Below are positions 13,440 to 24,379 of a DNA stretch of 64,000 nucleotides, piece after piece. This stretch comes from Malurus cyaneus samueli. Its lineage: Eukaryota; Chordata; Aves; Passeriformes; Maluridae. A program made the translations under genes and the position numbers. The stretch spans positions 10,308,701 through 10,372,700 of the forward strand of contig CM019238.1 in NCBI GenBank assembly GCA_009741485.1, read 5' to 3'. The first letter of the stretch is position 1, and each line of letters opens with the position of its first letter. A model generated the notes under the pieces. That model had not been told where the DNA came from and did not search any database. It worked only from the letters and a program-made list of their open reading frames with translations.

Positions 13440-13800
13440 CCGGTTTCATCTCGGTGCGATGCACTGAATCGAGAAGCGATTCTGCAGTGCAGCTTTGCTC
13501 TCTGTCGTTTTTAGCTTGCCTCAAAGCAAGGCTGAGCTGCTGAGGTGGGAGCTGGCAGCTGCGGCCGCAGGTGTTGGTGTCCGCCGGTCCCAGGGTGCGA
13601 TCCCGTCCCGCCGGAGCCGGGCACAGCGCTGGGCAGCCGCACCTGCGAGCAAAGGTCTCCTCCGTCCCTCTCTGGGGCGGCTCTGCCGCAGCTCTCAAGG
13701 GAAAGGGGATTTGCATCAGCAAAGCGAGGATGAGCGCCGGCTCTTTGCCTCGAGCAAGCTTCCCCCGTGTTTGAAGGCTTTGAGCCTGATGCTGGGAGGT
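13440..13800. promoter_or_regulatory. Isolated CpG island, candidate promoter
   Basis: I count about 26 CpG dinucleotides in 361 bases, 18 of them within 13561-13740, in a window where CpG is otherwise scarce. The core has a NotI-type GCGGCCGC (13561-13568, bridging the preceding base pair context), several CCGCC/GGGCGG SP1-like words (GGGCGG near 13676) and a perfect POU octamer ATTTGCAT at 13709-13716. Unmethylated CpG islands in vertebrates usually mark promoters. Frames of 121 and 129 codons cross the island on plus and minus strands, but neither shows a known domain, and GC-rich DNA holds long frames by chance. A TATATAAAAG word lies just downstream (about 13902-13911). Direction of any transcription is unknown; an alternative first exon, a lncRNA promoter or an orphan island are all possible. 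Confidence 0.65.
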
Positions 13801-14573
13801 CATTTGACTGACTTGCACATTTCTGCAGTACCTGAGTGCTTGCTGGATTTCACTGTATAGCTGCTATTCGAGGCAGAAACCAAAACCAGAGTATAATTAA
13901 TATATAAAAGCCTCTTTTCTTTGCCTCGGGCTTGTTTCTAGTTTGTTTGTTTCAGTACATTTCAATGTGTATTTCTCTTGGTTCACTGACTCCAAACCAA
14001 TGGCTGGCATCAATACATAAAGCCTCGCAATCACTTTTGCCTCTTTCATGTGTGACTGCCTCAGAAATGGTGGCTCAGAGCACTAGAAATGTCAGCTACA
14101 AGCAGTTCTGGGGGCTACAGCTCTCCTTGCTGCGGTAGAGTTGTTAAAAAGCTTTGGTGGTGGGATGAGTTTGTTCTCCTGGGTGCCAGGGACTGCTGCT
14201 ATATTGAAATAAGGTCATCTCCTGGACCTGATCCTTTTGCTGTATGTCGCTCTAGTTTATGAAAATGAGGTGTTTATTCCTTGGGGATCTGGGGTATTTG
14301 TATAGAGTAAATAGAGGTTTCTTCACTCAGATTTGATTAAAAAGAAATATGAGATTGGCATTGCTTGGAGAACTGCCAAGCAGCAGACTTAACTAAAACT
14401 ACTTAAATTTAGGGAGGTCACAGAATGCTGAGAAGTGAGGGGGGTTGCTGGTGAAGGGAGAGTCTTGGGGTTGCCTCCCTCCCACAAGGTAATCCCAGTA
14501 ACAATCCTCCTGAGTCACGTGGAGTATTTAGGAGTGGCAACTGCACAGTGCATTTTGGACCATAGGGTTGTTG

Positions 14574-14581
<8 letters not shown>
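13801..14581. other. Non-coding stretch
   Basis: No gene or repeat family recognised. It includes the TATA-like word after the CpG island and ordinary AT/GC-balanced sequence up to the next poly-T run. Confidence 0.5.

Positions 14582-14615
<34 letters not shown>
14582..14615. repeat. Poly-T run, 34 bases
   Basis: An uninterrupted run of 34 T followed by CCAGTG, preceded by a shorter T-run and a single C. It resembles a very long polypyrimidine tract followed by CAG, but nothing downstream behaves like an exon. A microsatellite, or the tail of an unrecognised minus-strand retrocopy, is more likely. Confidence 0.95.
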
Positions 14616-16754
14616 CCAGTGTATTTAAATTAGTGCTTTTTCTTTTCCAGAATAATTTTGTAGTTGTTATGATCTAAGTATGTTTTCTTTTCATGTCTCT
14701 GAAGACCATAGATCTAGGATACTGAGGGTTACCAGTAAGGAGAGAAGCCTTTTCCCACCTGGTGACATCCTGGTTGAGACCAAGTGTTTTTTGAGGTTTG
14801 CAAAACCCCACTACTCTTGTCTGAAATAATGCCTTTGCGTAGTGGTTACTTAAATATGTGTTGCTAAAAGCAAAAAATGATATTCTGTTTTTTTTCACTT
14901 GGGCTTTCTGTGAGCCCTCTTACCAGGTCACCCAAGCAGCCTGTCCTCTGTTCTGCATCTCCTTAAAGCCTGAAAATTCTGAATTTTGCAGAGACTGGTG
15001 AATGGACTGTGTGTGTGTGCTGTGCACAATGGCACAATTGCAGCTCCCACATTTGTCCTTAAAAGTGCTTCTTTGTCATGGAATCCTTATCTAAATGAAA
15101 CATATAAGTCAGAGAGTTTATGGTTTTATTTTATATATTTCACATGAGTTCACACTTGGTTAACTTAAGTACATCTGCCCAGTACTTTTAGATATAAAAG
15201 GTCAGTGAGGTTCACTCTGATTTTCTTCTTGACTTGGTTAAATACATAACTGCAGCTTAAGGCCATCAATCTTAAATAGAAACTCAGTGAAATGAGATGC
15301 CAGCAAGAGTGAATGGGGGATGCTGGTGATTCTGCTTTATGGGAGCTCATGAGATTCCAGAAAGGACATTCCAAACTCAGGATTTTTGTTTAATAGGAAG
15401 CTTCGCACACTTCATATTTATATATATCCAGTTCAAAACAAAACCTCACCTTTCCTCTATCTAGAACAAAGTAAACCTTTCAAAGCTTTTACAAATGGGA
15501 AATAAGGTTTTGCTTTAAAGACTCATGTGTTCCTAAAGGATTTCCAAATGAGGGATTTCCAAGTGCAGAATTTTCCTTTATGGCTTTTCTTTTTGTGCGT
15601 TGTTTTTATGTTATATTGAAAAAAAGGCCCAATGCGCTACAGAACAGTCTTTTAAATGAGGAGGAAGACCAAGAGGCAAAATTCTAAATTTAATGTGGAA
15701 ATGAATAATTCTTTTTATGACCCAAAGATTTCCATAAGCAAGAGTTACTTGCAAGTAGTTTTCTCAGTAGAATTAAGAAACTATAATGGGTTGAGTCCAA
15801 CAGCAACTTCAACCAAAATCCGTGTAGAAAAAGCTGTCTGCCTGGCTCTTGGATCGCAGTCTGTGCGATGGTGCTGTGTTTCAGCTGGGATCAGTGTCGA
15901 TGTGAGGAAGGGCTCCCAAGAGAAAGTGAAATGTGATATTAAGAATGTCAATATTTCACTTTCTAAATTGAAATTCTTGGTAGTGTTGAGGTAATCCATA
16001 TGTCTTAATCAACTCCTGGTGTTTGAGTGGGAGGAAGCTCACACAGTAACTAGTTGAGGAGGAGGAGCAGTTAGTCAAAATAACTGCTTTTCTCCCTGAG
16101 GACTTTTGGGTTCTGGAAATATTTAACAGATGAAATAGCATGAGCAGCTGTCCTGAGGGAATTATCAGAGAAGCATTTGACATTGCGGATCGTATAGATT
16201 GCTAAATGAGTGTTTTATCTGCGGAGAGCCCGAGGTGTGATAGCACTGAGTGGGTTTGGGGGATTTGTCTGGCTGTTGGGATTGCCAACAGCAGCATGGC
16301 TGGGGAGGCTCTGCTGGGGTGGGCTGTGCCTCCTGCCCAGTGCTCTGGAGGGGATTTGGGGACAGGAATCTGATGGAGCCCTAGCCTTTGAAATGACATG
16401 GAGGTACAAGTCTGCAGAGCTGGGGGGTGAGGAATGCTGTCTGCAGCCTGAGGCAGTTGTGCCGTTGGGGTGTTTGCTGCCCGTCACTGGGACAGCAGGG
16501 ACTTAAACTGGGCACCCATGTTCTGTTCTGCTGCCCCTCTGCCACCTCTCACGGGCCAGATCTGGGTGGGAATTCCAATGTCTCCCCAGCAGGTGAGTGC
16601 AGGAGATGCCCCGGCTGCAGCTCTGCCTTCTCCTGGGGAGAGAGCACCCATGCATCCCTCACTGCTGCAGCTCAGGTCACTGACTGCTGCTCTCCTGGGG
16701 CTCTCCACTGCCACAGTGCTTCCCTGCACGCCTGGGAATGGGCTCCTGCCTCAG
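14616..16754. other. Non-coding stretch
   Basis: Only a short (GT)n at about 15008-15019 is of simple-sequence type. The part 16250-16740 is GC-richer and holds overlapping frames of about 80-110 codons in several frames at once, which is the signature of low stop density rather than of a gene. Confidence 0.5.
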
Positions 16755-16925
16755 AATTAATAATTTAACTGATTATGAAGGCACGTTGGCAGATACCGTA
16801 GTACCCGTCAAATCTAACTGCCTGTAAATTTAATTAGTGTGCAAAAACCAGCTTTGGAGTATACCAAAACTTAATTAGTCAGCAACTTAAGGTTGTTAGC
16901 ACGCTCTCCAGGGTAATAATATCCA
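16755..16925. promoter_or_regulatory. Enhancer-like block with TAAT motifs
   Basis: The block contains GAATTAATAATTTAACTGATTATG, TTTAATTAGTG and ACTTAATTAGTCAG, all words bound by homeodomain proteins, mixed with non-repetitive sequence. This texture is typical of vertebrate conserved non-coding elements near developmental genes. I infer possible function only from appearance; cross-species conservation is not known to me. Confidence 0.25.
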
Positions 16926-17819
16926 AAAAAGGGTAGGTGAAGGCTGTGATAAAATAATTAAAAGTGTAAGATCCTCACGGCATGTTTTCTTTAGTGCTTG
17001 TCTCTGCTGCGTATAAATCAGGATGGAGGGGTAAGAGCAGCAGCACCTTGGAGCTGGGCTCTGGTGAGGGTGTCTTCTCTCAGTGGTGGGGGAGCAGTTA
17101 ATTAGCAGGTATGGTGGCTGAGGTCTGGTCAATCCCATGCAGAGAACTGAACCTGTTTGAGGGAGAATCCTGTGTCCTTTACCATCATGTACCTCCCTGC
17201 TGGTGGGAAAACCCATGGTCTTTACAAAAGTATGGACTAGTAATTAATAATTTGGGAACCATGAAGTGGCTGGGGGCTTTCTAACTGGGCTGATGGGGAA
17301 ACCTGTAATTAACATATTAAGTCTTTTCAATGAGGTAATTTGGGAGAGAGAATAGAAATTCTTCAGGAGTATTGAGAGCAGCTTGAGCGGTGGTGCCTTG
17401 TCCTGGGCATATCCTCATCAGAAAAACACACTTCAGGCATCATTCTGGGTTACCACAGTGGCTTCCTCATTGGGAGGTAAGCTGGTTTACAGCTTGTTGC
17501 ATGCTCCTGTCATGCAGTGCTGGTGTGAGGAGCCATTTTAATCTTGGTTTGCCTCAATACTGGTTGTCAGAGGCATGTGGGGGAGGGAGAGCACACGTGC
17601 AGCTTACGGGAGGCACCCAGGAGATGGCGAAGGCCATGTCTTGGGGGATTTCACCTGACAACACCTCACATGGGATAGGCACTCAGCTGGAGACATTGCA
17701 CCCCCCAGAGACACTTCTCCAATGGGAGAATGGTGGAAGGGCTCCATCAACGGACAGCATAGGAAGGTTGGACTGGTCCAATGGTCTCCTGGTCAACCAG
17801 GAGCCAGGGGGTACTGCAC
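16926..17819. other. Non-coding stretch leading into CT-rich element
   Basis: No gene recognised. The part from about 17560 may already belong to the LTR-like element that follows: AATAC before TGGTTGTC at 17556-17568 is repeated after TTCTCA at 18503-18507, but a match of five bases is expected by chance when many pairs of ends are compared. Confidence 0.4.
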
Positions 17820-18560
17820 CACGGACTTTGGGGTTCCTGTTGCTGGTTCTCTCTCTCTCTTGGTGGCTGGGGTTGCTTGCCGCTGGTGGGCTTGCTGCTG
17901 AGGGGTTTTTCGTTGTTGGCTTGCTCCGGCCCTACTTGGCTTTTGGCCTTTTTGCCCAGGCTCCAGCCTGCCTTTTAGCTTCTGCCCTTGCTAGCTCTCG
18001 CTTGCTCGCACGTATCTGCCTTCGCTCCTGCTGGGCGCTTGGCAGGACTCTGGCTGCCCTCTGAGCCTCGAGTGCAGTGTCTGCCTTGCCCTGCTCCTTT
18101 GCCTGACCCAGCTGCTGCCTGTCCTGCCTGAGCCGCCTGTCCTGCCTAAGCCTCCTGCCTGCCCCTGACCTCGCCCGCCGCCACAATCCTCGCTCCAACT
18201 CCATCCAGGGTCCCAGACCTGCCTGAGTGTGCACTCACCACATGTCCAGCAGCCTGTGGCCACGGGAGCCGCACTTCTCCCTGAGCTGCTCTCCCTCGCC
18301 AGCCGGCAGCACGCTCACCCCTGTCACGGGGACATCGGCTGCACTCCCCAGTCCTTCTGGTGGTAGCACCCACTCTCTCCCTCTGTCTCCTCTCTCTCCC
18401 CCCATTCCTTTTGCATTTTACTTTCTCCTTTCCTGTCTCTTCCAGCCCCTTTTAGTGGGCAATTACTTCTCTGCATTTTTCTTTGCCGGTAAACGGTTCT
18501 CAAATACAAAGTTTGTCTCGTTTGACTTAATTTTATTCTTGACCATCCATTTTAAAAGAA
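17820..18560 (+). mobile_element. Probable degenerate avian LTR, CT-rich
   Basis: This stretch is abruptly different from its flanks: CT-rich, with many CpG (for example CTCGCTTGCTCGCACG around 17997) and a run of CTCTCTCCCTCTGTCTCC before 18400. It ends with TTTCTTTGCCGGTAAACGG followed by TTCTCAAATACAAAGTTTG. The GCCGGTAAACxG...TCTCA arrangement resembles the 3' part of class III (ERVL-like) LTRs that I know from songbird genomes. No TG...CA ends with a convincing target-site duplication could be fixed, and no internal retroviral genes flank it, so it would be a solo or truncated LTR. A long open frame (17390-18064) crosses it only because CT-rich DNA has few stops. Confidence 0.4.
18118..18171. 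repeat. 18-bp tandem repeat, three copies
   Basis: Three adjoining 18-base units: CCTGTCCTGCCTGAGCCG (18118-18135), CCTGTCCTGCCTAAGCCT (18136-18153) and a more diverged CCTGCCTGCCCCTGACCT (18154-18171). It lies within the LTR-like element and may be an internal repeat of that element's U3 region. Confidence 0.8.
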
Positions 18561-19515
18561 CTCCTCGTCATTCCCCACGGTTGGAATGCGACAGCTGGCA
18601 TGGAGGAAAGGGTGTGTGCCTCGCAGCCAGTGCTACTACGGGGAGGTTTTTAACTGATGGGGAGGCACCGTGTAACCGTGACTCACTGCAGGCTGTTTGA
18701 AAGGAAAGGGATGGGATTTAGTAACACTGAGTGTGCCCCATCTGTCACACCCCAGAGATGCACACACTTGTTTTTCTAATGTTCTGCTTCAGCCCTAAGC
18801 TGCTGCAAAATGTTTGTCCCAATTACGTGTATTTTTGTGGGAATAGCCTCTCCAATGAATGGAGCATGGACTGAAAGGAAAGCAACACAATTTTCTTCAA
18901 GCATCCCCGGGCCTGACTGTGGTTTGTTGCTAGATGCTTGCCCTCTGAGTGCTCCTGGTCTCTCATTATCCCCATGCATCATGGGCAAAGAAGGAAACAA
19001 TTAACTTTATGATCCCTGAAAGAGTATGTAGAAGTCAACAGTGTCTAAGAAATGTCTGGAGGCTGAAACCACTTATCCACTTACATTCAAAAAATGAAAG
19101 AATTAATAAAACATACTTTGGCTCCTCCATTCCCACTCCATACAGCAAGACAACAAATGCAGTTCCTGTGCCCTGCAGACCTGAGGGAGGAGGTATTTTG
19201 GAGGCACATAAAGCTCTCCTGCTGCCAATGTCAAACACAAGCACTGGAGCATCCCTAAATTTGGTGGCAAGGATCTCACCTGATCAGGAAGGTCCTGTCT
19301 CCCTCTCAGGCAGTGCAGGATGGGGTGGTGAGTGAGTGATCTGCTCTGGTACTGGGGGAGAAAAAACACATTGCCCATCAATACTGGGTTGCCTACATGT
19401 ACTGGTGTCTCCAGCATTGTCTGGAGACCCCATTCCAGAGTATGGGATTAGAGGAATTGTACCCGGGGAAGTGGCCTGGAACCATAGCAAAGATCCTTTC
19501 CAGGGCTGGTGTTTC
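18561..19515. other. Non-coding stretch
   Basis: No gene, RNA or repeat family recognised. Open frames are short and shadow one another. Confidence 0.5.
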
Positions 19516-19551
19516 ATGGAATTGAACAGTATAATGGAATTGAACAGTATA
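19516..19551. repeat. Perfect 18-bp tandem duplication
   Basis: ATGGAATTGAACAGTATA occurs twice without a mismatch (19516-19533 and 19534-19551), followed by a partial third ATGAACAG. A local slippage duplication of recent origin. Confidence 0.95.
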
Positions 19552-20526
19552 ATGAACAGCCCAGTGGAAGCTTGTAGAGTTTTCCTCTAAATTCTGTATC
19601 ATCACAGGGCAGTGTATCCACATCAGCCAGGGTTTGGCTCTTGGGAAGTTGGCATAGGGACAAAACAAGGAGGGGAGAAAAAAGGCTGAGTGCTGTTTGT
19701 GTGGCTGCACTTAAACATTCTTTGCCCTGGATTTAATGCACATCTGTTGAGGTTCACTTCAAGAGACCCTGAAAACTCAAAACAGATTTTTTTCTGCAGA
19801 AGCTCTGTACCACATGCACAAGGTTCACTCACACCTCAGCCTGGACCTGCTGAATAAGATTTTTTGACAATCCTCTGCACAATTGTGTTAATCTCTTGAT
19901 TTTTGCTGTGAATGTCTAACATAACATCCAGCTACCTTAAAGTCTTTGGTAAATCAGAAGTTTAGGTGGTTTTTTTGCATCACAGGCCTGTGACAAAGTG
20001 AAGAATGGCTGTCAGGATTCAGTAAAACACCAGATTTCTGAGAGACAGACTGCACACTACTGAGTGAGCTTAATTTAATGAACTGATGGATGCCATGTAA
20101 TCTAACTGCTTATTATGTTAAAGAGGCAGTAGATAATCTAATGATCCACAGGTGGCTATTTTGATTTTACTGTGTGATGTTAAATACGTGCTTAACTCGC
20201 CTGCACCGAGCAGTGTTTGTCCCCGTACTGAAGTGGTACAGGGGGTGCTGTGGGTGCCTGTCAGGGCAGGACAGCCTCAGGGTTCCAGGGATCCTCATTT
20301 CCATTACCAGGAGCTCTCAGTTTTAGCAAAAATGCTGGTGAGGGTGTGCCCAGATTTCTTGTTGAGAACTAGCAAATATTATTTTTATTTTTTTATTAGG
20401 AACACCTGGTAATTTTGTGCCTTCGTATGCACGTATAGGTGCTGTGATCAACAGGAGAAATGCACGTCATCAGTTATTTATATTTGTAGAATGCTTATGT
20501 ATTTAAAAAAAGTACCTATTCACAGT
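19552..20526. other. Non-coding stretch
   Basis: No recognisable gene or repeat. Near 20070-20160 there are several TAAT words that lead into the motif cluster beginning at 20527. Confidence 0.5.
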
Positions 20527-20640
20527 CTGTAATCAGGCTGTAATCATGGCCTGTAATCACAATCAATAAATTAATAGATTAATTAATAAATTAATGTCAA
20601 TGAAATATGATTTTTCTATTGATTGTATGTTTATTGATTT
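20527..20640. promoter_or_regulatory. Phased CTGTAATCA cluster with AT-rich inverted repeats
   Basis: CTGTAATCA occurs three times at 20527-20535, 20538-20546 and 20551-20559, with starts 11 and 13 bases apart, close to one helical turn. It runs into CAATCAATAAATTAATAG and ATTAATTAATAAATTAATG. AATCAATAAA (20561-20570) is mirrored by TTTATTGATT (20630-20639), and ACAATCAATA (20559-20568) by TATTGATTGT (20617-20626), so two alternative hairpins are possible. TAATCA and ATCAATAA are homeodomain (OTX/PITX, HOX/PBX-like) target words. A regulatory role is inference; a decayed tandem repeat is the alternative. Confidence 0.4.
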
Positions 20641-21257
20641 TGGTGCCTGGAAGTGCCAGCCTCGTTGTTGGGTTTATCTTCAAAGGAGCAAGCTGAATTT
20701 TAATGAGATTTGTGCCTAGCACTTAGAAACACCACTCTTCAGTGTACCCTGCTCCCATTTTTGGGATCACTAATGTTGTTGATATAAAACTGCTCCTGCT
20801 CTTTAACGTAAAGCTTGGCTTTACTTTTAATTGCTTTTTGGTTCTGCTCAGTCTAACTGTAATAATTTAATTTTTTTGTTTAAAATTTCAATCGTGCTCA
20901 CCATATGGCAAGCATCATTTATACATAAAAGCTACTTGCTGTTTTACCTTTGGAAATCGTCAGGGCCTTCGCAGTAAGAGCTTCCTAACCATCTGCTCCC
21001 CTCTGTGACCTCGAGTTAATGTAGACATCTGCAGTTGTGACTCCGGGGTTGTTCAGCAGCGCTGTCCGGTCGGATGCCCTTGTGCCTGGCTTTCCAAAAA
21101 TCAGATAGTGATGGCTTTAGCTGCAGCAAAAACCCCTCTATGGGCAGCCATGGTGGGCAGGACCGTGCCCACCACACCCCCCTGCAGGTCCTGCCACACG
21201 CAGAGGCAGAAAAAGGGGATTTGGCTGAGGGGATGCAGCCATCCAAATTAGCCGTGG
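20641..21257. other. Non-coding stretch between two motif clusters
   Basis: No gene recognised. Sequence around 20860-20935 (TAATAATTTAATTTTTTTG, ACCATATGGCAAGCATC) keeps the TAAT-rich, non-repetitive look of the flanking blocks. Confidence 0.4.
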
Positions 21258-21425
21258 GTTCAGATTGATGTCCTGTAATCCCCTAATGCCAGCCACGCTC
21301 CGCCATTAGACCCCGTGCTAATCCATTTTTAGAGTGTACCATGCGCACAAAGAAGATTATGCCGTTTTAAAATGAGCTAATTACTTGTAGTTAATCAGAG
21401 TATCCCTCAAATTAGAGGGGAAAGT
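21258..21425. promoter_or_regulatory. Enhancer-like block with TAATCC and TAATTA sites
   Basis: TAATCC, the core of OTX/PITX-type sites, is present at 21276-21281 and 21319-21324. CTAATTAC (21377-21384) and TTAATCA (21391-21397) follow. The first site is within CCTGTAATCC, sharing CTGTAATC with the triple repeat 0.7 kb upstream. The block includes isolated CpGs (CCACGCTCCGCC, CATGCGCAC) that stand out from the background. Function is inferred from motif content only. Confidence 0.3.
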
Positions 21426-24240
21426 GCTGTAGGTTGAAATCCTGTCCTCTATTAAGTCAGCAGCAAGACTGCCTGGCTTCAGTAATGCAGGCTGGTAGTG
21501 CTGGAGCACGCTCACCCCGCTCCTTCACCAGTGCAGGCTGCCTTAGCACACCCTGCATGCGGGCTTTGGGGTGTTTGGGTTTAATTTTGCTTTTTTTCTA
21601 TCAGAATTTTGTATGAAAATGCTTGTCAGTGAGGAGGAAGAGGTGGCTTCTAGTAATCTCCTATCTTGTAAGAGCTGAGAACAATGTAGCTAATCACAAA
21701 ATGTAGATGTCTAATGTTTCCAGCGTTCTGAGATTTGACATTCTGCATCTGGGTGCTGCCTAAATTGCAGATGAAGACAAACCGTTAATTTGAACACCAT
21801 ACTTTTATTTAAAAAATGGAAAAGGAAAACTGCTTCCATTTTGTGGTTAACATGCTTTTAATGATTATTTTTTAAAAGACAAATACTGCTTACTAGAGCT
21901 GTTAGATTTGTTTATATACATTTCTGGAATTGTATTCAACCAACAATCCTATGACAATTAGACTTAATGCATTTGTGTTAATACTGGTCTGTTTTCCCTA
22001 AAGCAGAATGCTTTTAAGCACATGCAATAATTTTACTATTGAATAGTAAAAATCTTGGTAAATGATTCAGGTAATATCTTGGTCTAAAACTGATTATTGC
22101 ACACATTAGTCCTTTTAAATGACACAGCAAGAAAACTGTTCTAAAATACATTCGTTTAGTGGAATAAATATGGCAGCTAAATGCTGGGATATCTGATAAA
22201 AGCTCCTGTTTTTAATGGGCCGTAAGCATAAATCTTGATGAGGTGCTATGGATTTAAGAAACCTGGGGTGGCAGGTACAGCTGCTTAAGGGTTGTGTTTC
22301 CCCAGTCTGTCCCCAGCCCATGGGCAGGATGTAGTGTCAGACCCGCAGAAAAATAAATATTTGTATTATTTGGTGGTGGTAATGGAGAGCATTTTTCCCC
22401 CCCTCGGTTTCTTTATTTTTCTTAAATAATCAGTCACATGGATTTGATTTCTGATGTAGATTAATTTATTTATGCAAGTAGAAAAAGTTGTCATCTCTGT
22501 GGCAGGTAGGTAAGAAAATCACTGTAGGAAGTTGGACAAATGACCAATTCAGGTTACCAGTGTGTCTGTTCAAGCTTACAGAGATTGAAAAATGGGTTGA
22601 AATTGAGTATGCATTCTCTGAAATGAGATCTGTGAAGAAAATTATCAAAAATGCTTTTTCATTTTTTGTTCTTGACCAAGTTTTATAAATACTTTAATAT
22701 GAAGTATTTGGTTTCCAATTACCTCAATGTATAGATTTTTTAGGAAAGTTGGTGATGTTTGTGTTTTTTGAGAGGATGTGGGTAGGAGGGGGTTGGCAGA
22801 TGGGAAAGTCAGGAGAAGGTTAGGATATGCTTTTTAAAGGAAATGCAAATAGAAATGTAATTTAAAAATAAAAATGAAAGGAAAAAAGGTTTTCTGAGGG
22901 ATCTGTTGGCTGAATTGGGATGGCTGTGCCCTCAGACAAGGGGTGAGGTGCAGCGTTTTAGCTTCTGTCACAGGTCCAGAGCCCTCCCTGCCAGAGAGGA
23001 AGGAGCTGTGAGTTGTGGCTGTCAGAAGCACGGAGTGAGTTGAGGCTGGCAGGAGCAGGGCTGTGAGCTCTCTGTGCTCTTCTCCATCTCCTCTGGCTCT
23101 CCTGCAGCCTGGCTGTGCCTGGGGGTGCTTTGGGGAGCGTAACTGACCTTGAAATGTGCTGGGAGTGTGGAGGACAAGGTCTCTCACACTTTAGGGAACT
23201 TGTTCATTGCCAGTTGTTTCTTGTTCCTAAGCCTTAATTTAATTCCTTTCAAATGCCTCTTTTCAAAGATCCCTTAACAGGTTCCTGTGGGTCAAGGGGA
23301 GGTGGCAGTTTAGGATTGACAGAGATGCCTGTCTATGGGGAGGGCTGTAGGAAGGGAGCCTGTGAGCCGGGATGTCCATGGGGTTTTGCCCCCCTGGGAT
23401 GTCCTGTGGACCCAGTGCTGCTGCTTCTGGATTTTCATGGACCTTTCCTTTCTGTCATGCTGACACCGGTGGTGGTGCTTAATGGAATGTGGGAGCTGTG
23501 TGTTAATTTTGCTGTAGTTGTTTTACTAAAGCTTCTCTCGTGTTGATTTGGACTTGAGGTAGGTGCAGCCACTGTCTCCCTTCTATGCTGCGTGACAGGA
23601 GACGAGCAGAGCGTGCTCTCGAGATGGCCGCGTGCTCCTGAAAGTGTCTGTGAGTCTGAAGAGGGGATTGGTGCACAATGTTCTCTACATGGTGAGGCAG
23701 ATGTTCAAATGATCTGCATGTGACCCAGTAGCCATATCCATTGAAACCTTTTTGCTTCTGCTGCAGCTGTTCAGGTGAATGCACTACGATTCCTGCATTC
23801 TAGCCCCATGGTAAATTACACAGATTTGGCAGATCCCAGTTCCGGTGTTCCTTTAGCTCCTGGGGTAAAGAAAGGTGAATTTGCCTAAAGAGGTGAAGTG
23901 ACTGAATAGAGAATGATACCTGGGAGTGGGATGGGTGAGTGGAGTGCCTTGGTCCCTTCAGGAGCTCCTCAGGAGCTCTGTGTCTGTCTCCTTCCTCAGC
24001 CTCTGGCCTTCCAGGTGTAGAGGTTTGGGTTCTGGAGTTGATCAAGCTTTCTGCTCAAGTCTGAAATCACTTGAACAAACTTATTAACTGCTTGTCTCCA
24101 TTATTATAGTCTCGCTATAGCCCATGGTGCAACACTGTTGCCCATTTCAGGATGACATTTTCAAGTGGTTGTGTCTTTTACATTTTGCTTTAAAAAGCTC
24201 TCTTTGTCTCCACCCACTGATTTATTTCTGGATTAGACCT
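21426..24240. other. Non-coding stretch up to the assembly gap
   Basis: No gene or mobile element recognised. Short C- and T-runs near 22390 and otherwise ordinary sequence. GC rises modestly around 22920-23480 without CpG enrichment. Confidence 0.5.
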
Positions 24241-24255
24241 NNNNNNNNNNNNNNN
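24241..24255. other. Assembly gap, 15 N
   Basis: Fifteen unknown bases. The true length of the missing sequence is not known, so distances across it and the frame reading through it are not reliable. Confidence 1.
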
Positions 24256-24379
24256 GAATTGTTTCATCCCAGAGTGATGAACCATCTTTTAAAATGGTTT
24301 AGTACAATTTTAGGACAGGAGGGTGTGTACTTTGCCTTGTTACCTCCAGAGTAAAGTGCTTAATATTACCTACCATTGT

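Noticed and set aside
17390..18064. 224-codon open frame on the plus strand
   Set aside because: It covers the CT-rich LTR-like stretch, where stop codons are scarce; the translation is low-complexity and leucine-rich without domain features.
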